Of a stretch of DNA of 64,000 nt, positions 28,002 to 36,146 are shown piece after piece. The stretch is from assembly GCF_020023385.1 (NCBI RefSeq), contig NZ_JAIQCL010000003.1, positions 62,001 through 126,000 of the forward strand, given 5' to 3'. Source of the stretch: Planococcus circulans (GTDB taxonomy: Bacteria; Bacillota; Bacilli; Bacillales_A; Planococcaceae). Below the pieces are notes generated by a model. It was not told where the DNA came from and searched no databases. It saw only the letters and a program-made list of their open reading frames with translations. The position numbers and the translations under genes are program-made. Positions within the stretch are counted from its first letter, which is position 1. The number at the start of each line of letters is the position of its first letter.

Positions 28002-29342
28002 TTGTCAGGTTCAACATTGATCATGGTCGCACTTGCAGGTATATTCTTATTGTTGTTTTTGGTTATTCGGACTAAATTGCATGCTTTTGTTGCGCTATTG
28101 CTGGTCAGTTTGCTGGTGGGTATCGCCGCAGGCATGCCGCTGAATGAAGTGATTACGTCCATCCAAAACGGGATGGGCGGCACACTCGGCTTTGTCGCTG
28201 TAGTGGTCGGCCTTGGTGCCATGTTCGGAAAAATGCTGGAAGTATCGGGTGGTGCGGAACGTTTAGCCGCTACGATGATCAGCAAATTCGGTGAAGACAA
28301 AGCGCAATGGGCACTTGGCGTCACCGGCTTTATTGTCGCGATTCCTGTGTTCTTTGATGTCGGTTTCATCATTTTGGTGCCGATTGTGTATGGCTTGGCA
28401 AGAAAAACAGGCAAATCGCTTCTGCATTACGGGATTCCGCTGCTGGCGGGACTTGCCGTTACCCATAGTTTCATCCCGCCGACTCCAGGACCGATTGCGG
28501 TGGCTGAGTTGGTCGGAGCGGAACTTGGGTGGGTTATCCTATTTGGGGTGCTTGCAGGGATTCCAGCGATGATTTTGGCTGGACCTGTGTTCGGGCGCTT
28601 TATCGGCAAAAAGATCCATATCGCAATTCCGGATTACATGGAGCTTGAACAAAAGGAATACGACAAGGATCTGCCGAGTTTCGGCATGATCACATCGTTG
28701 ATCTTGATTCCTTTAGTTTTGATCCTGTTGAATACGTTATCAGGTGTATTGTTGGATGAAGGCAATACAGTGCGTGAGATTTTGACATTTCTTGGCCATC
28801 CATTCGTGGCATTGACCATCGCGACATTGCTGACTTTCTATCTGTTGGGTACAAAACGCGGTTATTCGCGCCAGGAAGTACAGGATATTGCGACCAAAGC
28901 GCTTGAACCTGCCGGAATCATCATTCTGGTAACAGGTGCAGGTGGTGTCTTCAAACAAGTGCTGATCGACTCTGGAGTCGGCGATGTATTGGGTGAGATG
29001 ATGGGCGATTCAGCTTTGCCGCCAATCGTTCTGGCTTTCCTGATTGCGACGGCCGTACGTGTTGCGCAGGGTTCTGCAACCGTTGCGATGGTAACAGCGG
29101 CCGGCTTGATCACGCCGCTTCTTGAAATGGTCGGCATGACCGGACCCGCTTTGGGCTTGATCGTTATTGCCATCGCTTCAGGTGCGACAGTCTTGTCCCA
29201 CGTCAACGACTCCGGATTCTGGCTCGTTAACCGTTACTTCGGCATGGACGTCAAGGATACATTGAAATCCTGGACGGTCATGGAAACCATTATCGGTCTC
29301 ACCGGATTCGTGGTAGTGTTGATCATAAGCTTTTTTATCTAA
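28002..29342 (+). CDS. gntP: Gluconate permease (GntP family)
   Basis: 446 aa with about 12 hydrophobic segments, GntP/DsdX family of proton symporters. Conserved stretches include GGTLGFVAVVVGLGAMFGKM (about 46-65), FIPPTPGPIAVAEL and ATVLSHVNDSGFWLVNRYFG. The start is a TTG at 28002, 5 bp after GGGGGAG; a downstream ATG would cut into the first helix. It imports gluconate for GntK, whose gene follows after a weak hairpin. The GC-rich element precedes it. Confidence 0.92.
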   Translation: MSGSTLIMVALAGIFLLLFLVIRTKLHAFVALLLVSLLVGIAAGMPLNEVITSIQNGMGGTLGFVAVVVGLGAMFGKMLEVSGGAERLAATMISKFGEDKAQWALGVTGFIVAIPVFFDVGFIILVPIVYGLARKTGKSLLHYGIPLLAGLAVTHSFIPPTPGPIAVAELVGAELGWVILFGVLAGIPAMILAGPVFGRFIGKKIHIAIPDYMELEQKEYDKDLPSFGMITSLILIPLVLILLNTLSGVLLDEGNTVREILTFLGHPFVALTIATLLTFYLLGTKRGYSRQEVQDIATKALEPAGIIILVTGAGGVFKQVLIDSGVGDVLGEMMGDSALPPIVLAFLIATAVRVAQGSATVAMVTAAGLITPLLEMVGMTGPALGLIVIAIASGATVLSHVNDSGFWLVNRYFGMDVKDTLKSWTVMETIIGLTGFVVVLIISFFI

Positions 29343-29353
29343 ATTAAACCTGA

Positions 29354-29390
29354 AGAGAAAAAGGACGTGTTTCCTTTTTCTTTTTCTTGT
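29354..29390 (+). terminator. Weak hairpin between gntP and gntK
   Basis: GAAAAAGGA pairs with TCCTTTTTC and is followed by TTTTTC. It could attenuate readthrough into gntK. Confidence 0.45.
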
Positions 29391-29408
29391 ATATAGAGGA
29401 GGGCTCCT

Positions 29409-30953
29409 ATGCCTGAACAGTCATATTATCTTGGGGTGGATATCGGCACCACGTCCACCAAAGCCGTTTTGTTCGATAAATCCGGGAACGTAATAGAAGC
29501 CGATACGGTTTTCTATGCGCTGGAGACGCCGAGTCCGTTGATAGCGGAACAGGATCCGGAGGAAATTTTCCGTGCTGTTTTGACCTCTGTGCGAAAAACA
29601 ATCCGCAAAAGCGGCATTGATGCACAGCAACTGAAACTGGTATCTTTCAGTTCAGCCATGCACAGCCTGATTGCGGTGGATGCAGAGGGAAATCTGCTGA
29701 CGCAAAGCATCACTTGGGCCGACACCAGAAGTTCCAAGCACGCAAAATATATAAAAGAACAGCTCAATGGCCATGAAATCTACCTGCGTACAGGAACGCC
29801 GATCCACGCGATGTCGCCTCTCTCAAAATTGGTCTGGCTGAAAGACGACAAGCCGGAAGTCTGCGAACAGGCGGCGAAATTCATCGGTATCAAGGAGTTT
29901 GTGTTTCACGAATTGTTCGGAGAGTACGTGGTCGACCATTCAATCGCTTCTGCGACGGGACTCTTCAATCTGCAGGAACTGGATTGGGATGAAGAGGCGC
30001 TTGCAGTGGCCGGCGTCACACCTGATCAACTGTCGCGCCCAGTGCCGACAACGCACGCGCTGACGGGAATTGTTCCGGAACATGCCTTGTTTATGGGAAT
30101 TCCTGAAGACATTCCTTTCATCATCGGTGCAAGTGACGGCGTCTTGGCGAACCTCGGCGTTGATGCGATCGAACCTGGCGTTCTTGCCGTGACGATCGGT
30201 ACGAGCGGCGCGATCCGTACGGTCACTGCTGAACCGAAAACAGATCCGAAAGGGCGCACCTTCTGCTACGCGTTGACTGAAAACCATTGGGTGGTCGGTG
30301 GACCAGTCAACAATGGGGGCATCGTCCTGCGCTGGCTGCGGGATGAGTTCGCTTCATCTGAAGTCGAAACGGCAAAACGCCTCGGCATCGATTCCTATGA
30401 CGTACTGACGAAAATCGCCGAAGGAGTCAATCCTGGCGCGGACGGCCTGCTGTTCCATCCGTATTTGACGGGGGAACGGGCACCGCTATGGGACGCCAAT
30501 GCACGCGGATCGTTTTTCGGCCTCAGCATTCATCACAAGAAGCAGCACATGATCCGCTCGGTGCTGGAAGGCATCGTCTTTAATCTGTATACGGTGTTGC
30601 TTGCAGTCGAGGAATTGACCGGTGAACCCGTGCGCATCCAAGCTTCGGGCGGCTTTGCCCGTTCGGAAATGTGGCGCCAGCTGTTGGCGGACGTTTTCGA
30701 CAAGCCGGTGATCATTCCGGAAAGCTTTGAAAGCTCGTGCCTCGGTGCCGTCGTTCTCGGCATGTACGCAACAGGGGAAATCGAGGATTTCAGCATCGTC
30801 TCCGAAATGATCGGCCAGACGCATACACATGAACCGGACGACGCGGCAGCGGGTGTCTATCGGGAACTGCTGCCGATCTATATCCGCCTATCCCGCCTGC
30901 TGACAGAAGAATACGAAAGCATTTCAGACTTCCAACGGAAGCATTTGGAATAA
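29409..30953 (+). CDS. gntK: Gluconokinase (FGGY family)
   Basis: 514 aa. N-terminal phosphate-binding loop GVDIGTTSTKAVLFD, FGGY motifs VTIGTSGAIR and SGGFARSEMWRQLLADVF, and a mid-protein ASDGVLANLG all agree with Bacillus gluconokinase. It phosphorylates gluconate to 6-phosphogluconate, the substrate of the dehydrogenase two genes upstream. GGAGGG precedes the start. It is the last gene of the gluconate locus and is followed by a strong terminator. FGGY kinases for other polyols are alternatives, but the gntP neighbour supports gluconate. Confidence 0.93.
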   Translation: MPEQSYYLGVDIGTTSTKAVLFDKSGNVIEADTVFYALETPSPLIAEQDPEEIFRAVLTSVRKTIRKSGIDAQQLKLVSFSSAMHSLIAVDAEGNLLTQSITWADTRSSKHAKYIKEQLNGHEIYLRTGTPIHAMSPLSKLVWLKDDKPEVCEQAAKFIGIKEFVFHELFGEYVVDHSIASATGLFNLQELDWDEEALAVAGVTPDQLSRPVPTTHALTGIVPEHALFMGIPEDIPFIIGASDGVLANLGVDAIEPGVLAVTIGTSGAIRTVTAEPKTDPKGRTFCYALTENHWVVGGPVNNGGIVLRWLRDEFASSEVETAKRLGIDSYDVLTKIAEGVNPGADGLLFHPYLTGERAPLWDANARGSFFGLSIHHKKQHMIRSVLEGIVFNLYTVLLAVEELTGEPVRIQASGGFARSEMWRQLLADVFDKPVIIPESFESSCLGAVVLGMYATGEIEDFSIVSEMIGQTHTHEPDDAAAGVYRELLPIYIRLSRLLTEEYESISDFQRKHLE

Positions 30954-30959
30954 TATGCG

Positions 30960-30998
30960 ACACCCGGGACCAGAAAGTTGGTTTCGGGTGTTTTTTTG
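30960..30998 (+). terminator. Terminator of the gluconate operon
   Basis: ACACCCGGGACC pairs with GGTTTCGGGTGT, followed by TTTTTTT. Confidence 0.85.
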
Positions 30999-31067
30999 GG
31001 TTGATTGTCTGGGGATATTTTCTTTATTTATTCGAATAAAATTTCATAGTTGCTTCTGGCTAATCTT

Positions 31068-31167
31068 ATGCACGCTTAAGAAAATTTATGCACGTTTAAC
31101 ATGAAATACGCACGTTCAGCAGAACTTATGCACGTTTAAAATAAAATATGCACGGATGGCAGAACTT
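31068..31167. repeat. Tandem array of five 20-bp units
   Basis: Units begin at 31068, 31088, 31108, 31128 and 31148, each exactly 20 bp, with consensus ATGCACGTTYAnCAnAAnTT. Decayed units may lie on either side (31048 and 31168). The spacer runs 30954-31325 and has no gene. The array has the same period as the one at 60232-60491 and a related core (CGTTCAG). Confidence 0.8.
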
Positions 31168-31246
31168 TTCGCTAAAATAAAGCAAACAATCAGAAAACAG
31201 CTAAAAATATCTATAATTTTCCAAACGCCCATGATACGATAAAGAC

Positions 31247-31283
31247 AACTTCAATCAGTGGGGAGAACTTTTCCCACTGTGGA
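31247..31283. repeat. Hairpin headed by AACTTCAATCAGTGGG
   Basis: The 16-mer AACTTCAATCAGTGGG at 31247-31262 recurs exactly at 37851-37866. Here CAGTGGGGA pairs with TTCCCACTG. It lies shortly upstream of the flavin dehydrogenase gene. Probably a member of a small dispersed hairpin family. Confidence 0.55.
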
Positions 31284-31325
31284 AAAGCGGTACCTGAATC
31301 ATTCAACATCAAGGGGGATGTAAGG

Positions 31326-32996
31326 ATGGAATTCGATGCGATTGTAGTAGGAGCAGGCCTTGCGGGGCTGGTGGCGTCAGCGGAAATCGCTGACGCGGGC
31401 AAAAAAGTGTTGCTGTTGGACCAGGAGCCGGAAGCGTCTTTTGGCGGACAGGCGTGGTGGTCGTTCGGCGGGCTGTTTTTGATCGATTCGCCTGAACAAC
31501 GGCGCATGGGCATCAACGATTCAAAAGAATTGGCCTGGCAGGACTGGCTTGGGGCAGCCGGTTTCGACCGGGAAGAGGACGAAGATCACTGGGGCAGGAG
31601 ATGGGCGGAAGCCTATGTGGATTTTGCAGCGAATGAAAAACGGACCTGGCTTGCTGACATGGGCGTCAAATTCTTTCCAGTTGTTGGCTGGGCAGAACGT
31701 GGCGGCTATCTGGCGGAAGGGCACGGCAATTCGGTGCCGCGCTTTCATATTGTCTGGGGAACGGGGCCGGGCATCGTTGCGCCGTTCGAGCGGCGGGTGC
31801 GTGAACATATCAAGAATGGCCTGATCGAATTCCTTCCAAGGCATCAAGTAGACGAGCTGCTCACCGAAGACGGAGTGGTGACAGGTGTTTCAGGTTCACT
31901 GCTGGAGCCGAGCGACGCCGAGCGGGGAGAAGCGAGTTCACGGCAGATGGTCGCCAATTTCCGCTGCGAAGCAAAGGCCGTCGTCGTGACGAGCGGCGGC
32001 ATTGGCGGCAACCATGAACTGATCAAACAGAATTGGCCGAGCCGTTTGGGGACAGCGCCAGAGATGATGCTGTCAGGTGTGCCGGCGCATGTCGACGGGA
32101 GGATGCTGGCCATCACGGAAAAAGCAGGCGGGCGCATCGTCAACCGGGACCGGATGTGGCATTATACTGAAGGCATCAAGAATTGGAATCCGGTCTGGAG
32201 CAAACACGGCATCCGGATTCTGCCGGGACCCTCTTCGATGTGGTTCGATGCTGTGGGAGAACGTTTCCCGGCACCGAATTTTCCGGGATTCGACACGCTC
32301 GGAACACTCGAAACCATCCAGAAGACCGGCTATAGCTATTCCTGGTTCATCCTTACGCAGAAAATCATCGAAAAGGAATTTGCGCTGTCAGGTTCCGAGC
32401 AGAATCCGGATTTGACGGGCAAAAGCATTCCGCAGGTATTATCCCGTGTCCGCGCCGGAGCGACGGCACCGGTACAGGCCTTTATGGACCAAGGCGAAGA
32501 TTTTATCGTGGCGGACACCCTTGAGGAATTAGTGAAAGGAATGAACAGCCTGACCGGGGGAAATCTATTGGATTTTGAACGGATCAAAGAACAGATCGAT
32601 GCACGCGACCGTCAACTCGACAATCCCTTCTCAAAGGATCTGCAGATTACAGCGATGCGAGGAGCCCGGAATTACCGAGGAGACCGATTGATCCGAGTGG
32701 CTGTGCCTCATAAACTATTGGACCGGAAAAAAGGACCGCTCATTGCGGTTCGCCTGAATATCGTCAGCCGCAAAACCTTAGGCGGCCTGCAGACGGATTT
32801 ATCCGCTCGTGTGCTGAATGCATCCGGGCAGCCAGTGCCGGGCCTGTATGCCGCTGGAGAAGTGGCAGGGTTCGGCGGTGGGGGCGTCCACGGTTACCGG
32901 TCACTTGAAGGGACGTTTCTTGGCGGCTGCCTGTTTTCCGGAAGAACAGCGGGAAGGGCCGTCGTAAGCGAAGGGGGTTCTGAAAGTGCTTTTTGA
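31326..32996 (+). CDS. FAD-binding dehydrogenase (FAD_binding_2, ketosteroid-dehydrogenase-like)
   Basis: 556 aa. The FAD motif VVGAGLAGLVASAEIADAG starts at residue 7. The C-terminal flavin contact is AAGEVAGFGGGGVHGYRSLE, typical of KstD-like and fumarate-reductase-like flavoproteins. No signal peptide, so cytoplasmic. Related proteins are usually annotated only as FAD-binding dehydrogenase; a steroid substrate is not implied. The ribosome site is AAGGGGGATGTAAGG. It overlaps the downstream DUF4181 gene by 11 bp and begins a co-directional run to 36.1 kb. Confidence 0.88.
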   Translation: MEFDAIVVGAGLAGLVASAEIADAGKKVLLLDQEPEASFGGQAWWSFGGLFLIDSPEQRRMGINDSKELAWQDWLGAAGFDREEDEDHWGRRWAEAYVDFAANEKRTWLADMGVKFFPVVGWAERGGYLAEGHGNSVPRFHIVWGTGPGIVAPFERRVREHIKNGLIEFLPRHQVDELLTEDGVVTGVSGSLLEPSDAERGEASSRQMVANFRCEAKAVVVTSGGIGGNHELIKQNWPSRLGTAPEMMLSGVPAHVDGRMLAITEKAGGRIVNRDRMWHYTEGIKNWNPVWSKHGIRILPGPSSMWFDAVGERFPAPNFPGFDTLGTLETIQKTGYSYSWFILTQKIIEKEFALSGSEQNPDLTGKSIPQVLSRVRAGATAPVQAFMDQGEDFIVADTLEELVKGMNSLTGGNLLDFERIKEQIDARDRQLDNPFSKDLQITAMRGARNYRGDRLIRVAVPHKLLDRKKGPLIAVRLNIVSRKTLGGLQTDLSARVLNASGQPVPGLYAAGEVAGFGGGGVHGYRSLEGTFLGGCLFSGRTAGRAVVSEGGSESAF

Positions 32997-33416
32997 TGGA
33001 ATAGGTTGGCGGTTTGTCCTGTTTTTACTCGGAACGGTTTCCAGTATTTTTCTGGTGAATGGGCTCTTGAGAAAAATCCTGGTGTGGAGAAAAGGAAGTT
33101 TTTTTCAACAGAACATGTGAACGACCTTCACAAAAAATGGGACAGGATTGTGAATGTCAGCGCAGGTATTATTGTGTTTATCCTATCGATGTCCCTTATT
33201 GAATATGGTCCCGTCATCAGTCTATACGTTGTGGGCATTACAGCTGTTATAGGGGCATTACAGGTGTTGATCCGGGCAGGATTCGAGAAGAAATACGCGG
33301 AAAACCCGAACGACTATTTGTATACGATCTTGGAATCGTTGACGGGCACTATCATTCTGATCACATTGGGCGTGAGTTTATTTCCGGACTTTGTCTCGGT
33401 TATTTTTACGATCTAA
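32986..33416 (+). pseudogene. DUF4181-family membrane protein interrupted by a frameshift
   Basis: A GTG at 32986, 8 bp after AAGGGGG, opens a frame reading a membrane helix (GWRFVLFLLGTVSSIFLVNG) and LLRKIL, which stops at 33118-33120. The adjacent frame continues the family sequence GVEKRKFFSTEHVNDLHKKWDR and about three more helices to 33416. The frames join in register if one G is restored in CTGGTG at about 33079-33083. The downstream part alone (GTG 33117, 99 aa) could still be translated. DUF4181 proteins are small membrane proteins of unknown function; an intact relative is at 35717. A sequencing error or programmed frameshift is not excluded. Confidence 0.7.
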
Positions 33417-33433
33417 AATAAAGGGGGAACCAG

Positions 33434-33595
33434 ATGGGAGATTTCATTGGCGCGATTTTTATATTGATTCCAATCTTTGTTGCAGCCATAGCATTGAGAT
33501 GGGTCCGGATTCTCCGCCTTAATTCGGAAAAGCAGATACAGCAAAATCAAGAAATCATCAGTTTGCTGAAAGAAAGTGCGAGGGGGAGCAAATGA
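33434..33595 (+). CDS. Small single-helix membrane protein (53 aa)
   Basis: Opens at ATG 33434 after AAGGGGGAA and ends inside the start of the next gene (ATGA overlap). The N-terminal helix (FIGAIFILIPIFVAAIALRW) is followed by a polar, Q/E-rich amphipathic tail of about 28 residues. The overlap and good ribosome site support a real gene. I do not recognise the family. It lies between the DUF4181 pseudogene and a GNAT gene. Confidence 0.7.
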   Translation: MGDFIGAIFILIPIFVAAIALRWVRILRLNSEKQIQQNQEIISLLKESARGSK

Positions 33596-33999
33596 AGAAT
33601 ACGCAGGAAAATTTGGTGATCCGTTCGTACCGGGAAGATGATTTCCCAGCCATCCATGGATTGAACAAGCAGGAGCAATGGAACAACCTGGCGGCAAAAG
33701 AACAGGATACCCAACAAGCTTGGACCAACTCCACTGTGGCAGTCGTTGCTGAAATGGACGGACAGGTCATCGGTTGTTTGCGCGGACTGACAGATGGCTT
33801 CATTTCCCTTTATATCTGCGAAGTGCTGGTAAGCGAAAAGTACCGCAAGTCAGGAGTGGGCAAAAAGTTGATGCGTCATGTTCACAGCTTGTACCCAAAA
33901 ACCCGCATGGAATTACTGGCCAGCAGCACCTCCCGCAGTTTTTATGAAGCACAGGGCTACCGGCCATTCTACGGCTTCCGCAAAACCATCGAAGAATAA
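33592..33999 (+). CDS. GNAT-family N-acetyltransferase
   Basis: 135-aa acetyltransferase_1 domain. The acetyl-CoA loop is VSEKYRKSGVGKKLMRHVHSLYP (R/Q-x-x-G-x-G/A pattern as RKSGVG) and the late ASSTSRSFYEAQGYRPFYGF helix is typical. It overlaps the 53-aa membrane protein gene by 4 bp, so the two are probably coupled. The acceptor is unknown. First of four consecutive and distinct GNAT genes. Confidence 0.85.
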   Translation: MKNTQENLVIRSYREDDFPAIHGLNKQEQWNNLAAKEQDTQQAWTNSTVAVVAEMDGQVIGCLRGLTDGFISLYICEVLVSEKYRKSGVGKKLMRHVHSLYPKTRMELLASSTSRSFYEAQGYRPFYGFRKTIEE

Positions 34000-34016
34000 C
34001 TTTAAGAGATGCCAGC

Positions 34017-34032
34017 TGTTTCACGTGGAACG
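34017..34032. promoter_or_regulatory. parS-like site (ParB/Spo0J binding)
   Basis: The minus strand reads CGTTCCACGTGAAACA, which matches the Bacillus parS consensus TGTTNCACGTGAAACA at 15 of 16 positions; only the first base differs. It sits in the 59-bp gap between two GNAT genes. The core CACGTG with GTT/AAC flanks is the ParB contact pattern. Function as a nucleation site is inferred. Confidence 0.65.
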
Positions 34033-34058
34033 TTTCAACTCAAAGGAGAGATGCCTAA

Positions 34059-34598
34059 ATGAAGGGTGAGCAGGTGAATATCCGGTTTTTGCACACTGGA
34101 GATGCAGCGGAAAAGCTCCAGTTGGAAGTGGATAACCGTGAGTTTTTTGAAGCGTATGCCATGACCCGCTATCCGGATTTTTATACATTGCCGTTGCAAA
34201 AGGAACTGATTGAAATTTATGCGGAGCAGAAGGAAAATGATCAGGCTTATAGCTTTGGAATCTTTGAGAATAGAACCGGGTTATTGGTTGGAACGATCAG
34301 CCTTGTTCAAGTGATAAGAGGCCCGTTGCAAAGCGCCGTACTGGGATATGCCTTGGATAAAAAGCACAATAACAAAGGCTATGCAACAGAAGCGGTCAAG
34401 CTGGTGGTGGCCTATGCTTTTCGAAAGCTTGCCCTGCATCGTATCGAGGCAGGGGTTATGCCGGGAAATGATGCCTCTATCCGGGTACTGGAAAAAGCAG
34501 GCTTTCACAAAGAAGGGGTCGCTGTGCAAAATGTCCAGATCAATGGGGTATGGCGGGATCATCAGGTGCTGGCCATCATCAATCCGCGTGATCTTTGA
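34059..34598 (+). CDS. GNAT-family N-acetyltransferase (RimJ-like)
   Basis: 179 aa, acetyltransferase_3 type. Acetyl-CoA loop KKHNNKGYATEAVKLVVAYAF and late motif GNDASIRVLEKAGFHKEG. AAAGGAGAG precedes ATG 34059. Resembles ribosomal-protein-alanine acetyltransferases of the YdaF/RimJ kind, though the target is not known. It follows the parS-like site and is 23 bp ahead of the next GNAT gene. Confidence 0.85.
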   Translation: MKGEQVNIRFLHTGDAAEKLQLEVDNREFFEAYAMTRYPDFYTLPLQKELIEIYAEQKENDQAYSFGIFENRTGLLVGTISLVQVIRGPLQSAVLGYALDKKHNNKGYATEAVKLVVAYAFRKLALHRIEAGVMPGNDASIRVLEKAGFHKEGVAVQNVQINGVWRDHQVLAIINPRDL

Positions 34599-34621
34599 AA
34601 ATCCTAAAAAGGGGTGGTTTT

Positions 34622-35179
34622 GTGCGCCTTCAATCTGAGAGGCTGGAATTCAGAGCTTACAGAGACGAAGATTTCTTCTTTTTATACTCGTTGCTGTCCG
34701 ATCCTGAAATGATCCGCTATATCGGAAAAGGACAGACCCGAGATAAAAATGGAGCTCTTGAATTCCTTTACTGGATTTATCGTTCGTATAAAGAAAATCC
34801 TCAAGGCGGGCTTTTGCTGTTGATCCGGAAAAAAGATGGCAAACGAATCGGCCATGCCGGGCTGGTGGCTCAGAACATCGAGGGGACTGATGAATTGGAA
34901 GTCGGCTATTGGGTGGCCAGAGATTATTGGGGACAGGGATATGCCAAGGAAGCTGCAGAGGCGTTGCGTGATTATGGACTGCAGCAGCTAGGAAGAAAAC
35001 GGCTCATTTCGTTGATTCAGCCGGATAATCAGGCTTCGAGAAAAGTGGCGGAATATATCGGAATGACAGTGGAAAAGGAAATTGTGCTGTCCGGGAAAAA
35101 CGTCTGGGTTTACGCAATGGAAAAGGAGGACAACCATGGAATTCCCTATATTGGAGACGGAAAGACTGTTTTTAAATAA
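34622..35179 (+). CDS. GNAT-family N-acetyltransferase
   Basis: 185 aa from GTG 34622, 4 bp after AAAGGGGTGG; an upstream in-frame TTG has no ribosome site. The N-terminus VRLQSERLEFRAYRDEDFFF, the loop WVARDYWGQGYAKEAAEAL and the late QPDNQASRKVAEYIGM segment mark the acetyltransferase_3 family. It overlaps the next GNAT gene by 44 bp, which implies one transcript. Substrate unknown. Confidence 0.85.
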   Translation: MRLQSERLEFRAYRDEDFFFLYSLLSDPEMIRYIGKGQTRDKNGALEFLYWIYRSYKENPQGGLLLLIRKKDGKRIGHAGLVAQNIEGTDELEVGYWVARDYWGQGYAKEAAEALRDYGLQQLGRKRLISLIQPDNQASRKVAEYIGMTVEKEIVLSGKNVWVYAMEKEDNHGIPYIGDGKTVFK

Positions 35180-35693
35180 GGTTGAAGAGCCGGATGCGAG
35201 CCGTTTTTTTGATATCTTATCGCGCGATGAAGTAACAAACTATTATGGAATGGATAGTTTGGTCCGCCAGGAAGAAGCTGTTGAAATGATCCGTTCGTTT
35301 CACTCTAACTTTAAGTTGAAACGGGGGATGCGGTGGGCAATCCGCTTCAAGGAGACGAATGAGTTTATTGGGACCATTGGGTTGAACAATTTGAATCTTT
35401 ATTCGAAAAAAGCGGAAATCGGCTATGAATTGCATCCGGATTATTGGCGCCGGCAATTGATGCAGGAAGCAATCCGTGCTGTTTTAAGGCATGCTTTTGC
35501 AGAACTCGGTCTGTACCGGATCGGAGCTGTAACCTATCCGGAAAACATGTCATCGAACCGGCTTTTGGAAAAGCTTGGCTTTACACGGGAAGGACGATTG
35601 CGCGGCTATCTGCATCAGCGTAATCAATCCCACGACGCTTTTATTTTCTCTTTATTGAGGCCGGAATGGCTGGACGAAGAAAAACCTGAATAG
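35136..35693 (+). CDS. GNAT-family N-acetyltransferase
   Basis: 185 aa from ATG 35136, which is preceded by AAGGAGG inside the upstream gene. Acetyl-CoA loop LHPDYWRRQLMQEAIRAVLR: the usual second glycine of the loop (RGxG/A) is replaced (RRQL), which may weaken cofactor binding. The late TYPENMSSNRLLEKLGFTREG segment is standard. Fourth GNAT of the run, 23 bp before the intact DUF4181 gene. Confidence 0.83.
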   Translation: MEFPILETERLFLNKVEEPDASRFFDILSRDEVTNYYGMDSLVRQEEAVEMIRSFHSNFKLKRGMRWAIRFKETNEFIGTIGLNNLNLYSKKAEIGYELHPDYWRRQLMQEAIRAVLRHAFAELGLYRIGAVTYPENMSSNRLLEKLGFTREGRLRGYLHQRNQSHDAFIFSLLRPEWLDEEKPE

Positions 35694-35716
35694 CGCATAA
35701 TGGAGGTGAAAAAAGT

Positions 35717-36088
35717 TTGATAGTCGAGGCGCTCATACTTTGTTTGTTTTATATTAGTGTAAACTTTTTTGTGGGGCGGTATGTGAAGAAGCGCTGGGAC
35801 ATAGCAAAGCGCAAGGAATGGCTGTATTGGCCTCTGAACCGGACCCATGCGTTGATTGAAGCTTTTCTGATGATCGCTTTTCTTGTCGGGGCAGTGACTT
35901 TAGGAAATCAATTGTTGGGGAACATCAATTGGGTCTATTATCTCTTTTTCTTTTTCTTCATCAGCTCCCTCATCCGGGCTTTAATGGAATGGAAATACGC
36001 TAAAACCGATAATATTTGGATCAGCCAGTTATCGGAAGCCGCCATTGCTGCAGTCCTGCTACTTAGTTTTTTTGTTTTCCCTCGTTAG
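35717..36088 (+). CDS. DUF4181-family membrane protein
   Basis: 123 aa starting at TTG 35717, 8 bp after GGAGGTG. About four membrane helices. The soluble segment between helix 1 and 2 (KKRWDIAKRKEWLYWPLNRT) and RALMEWKYAKTDN near the C-terminus match the DUF4181 family. Function unknown. A frameshifted relative lies 2.3 kb upstream, at the beginning of the same co-directional run. Terminator follows. Confidence 0.78.
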   Translation: MIVEALILCLFYISVNFFVGRYVKKRWDIAKRKEWLYWPLNRTHALIEAFLMIAFLVGAVTLGNQLLGNINWVYYLFFFFFISSLIRALMEWKYAKTDNIWISQLSEAAIAAVLLLSFFVFPR

Positions 36089-36103
36089 AAGAATATTCAT
36101 GTC

Positions 36104-36146
36104 CGGCAGAAGTTTTTATAGGTGGATAAGTCTGCCGTTCTTTTTT
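36104..36146 (+). terminator. Terminator after the GNAT/DUF4181 run
   Basis: CGGCAGA pairs with TCTGCCG across about 20 nt and is followed by TTCTTTTTTT. Confidence 0.7.

Noticed and set aside
33006..33416. 136-aa protein starting at TTG 33006
   Set aside because: Its first 25 residues are out-of-frame translation of the DUF4181 N-terminus. The family sequence switches frame near 33080, so this start is an artefact of the frameshift.
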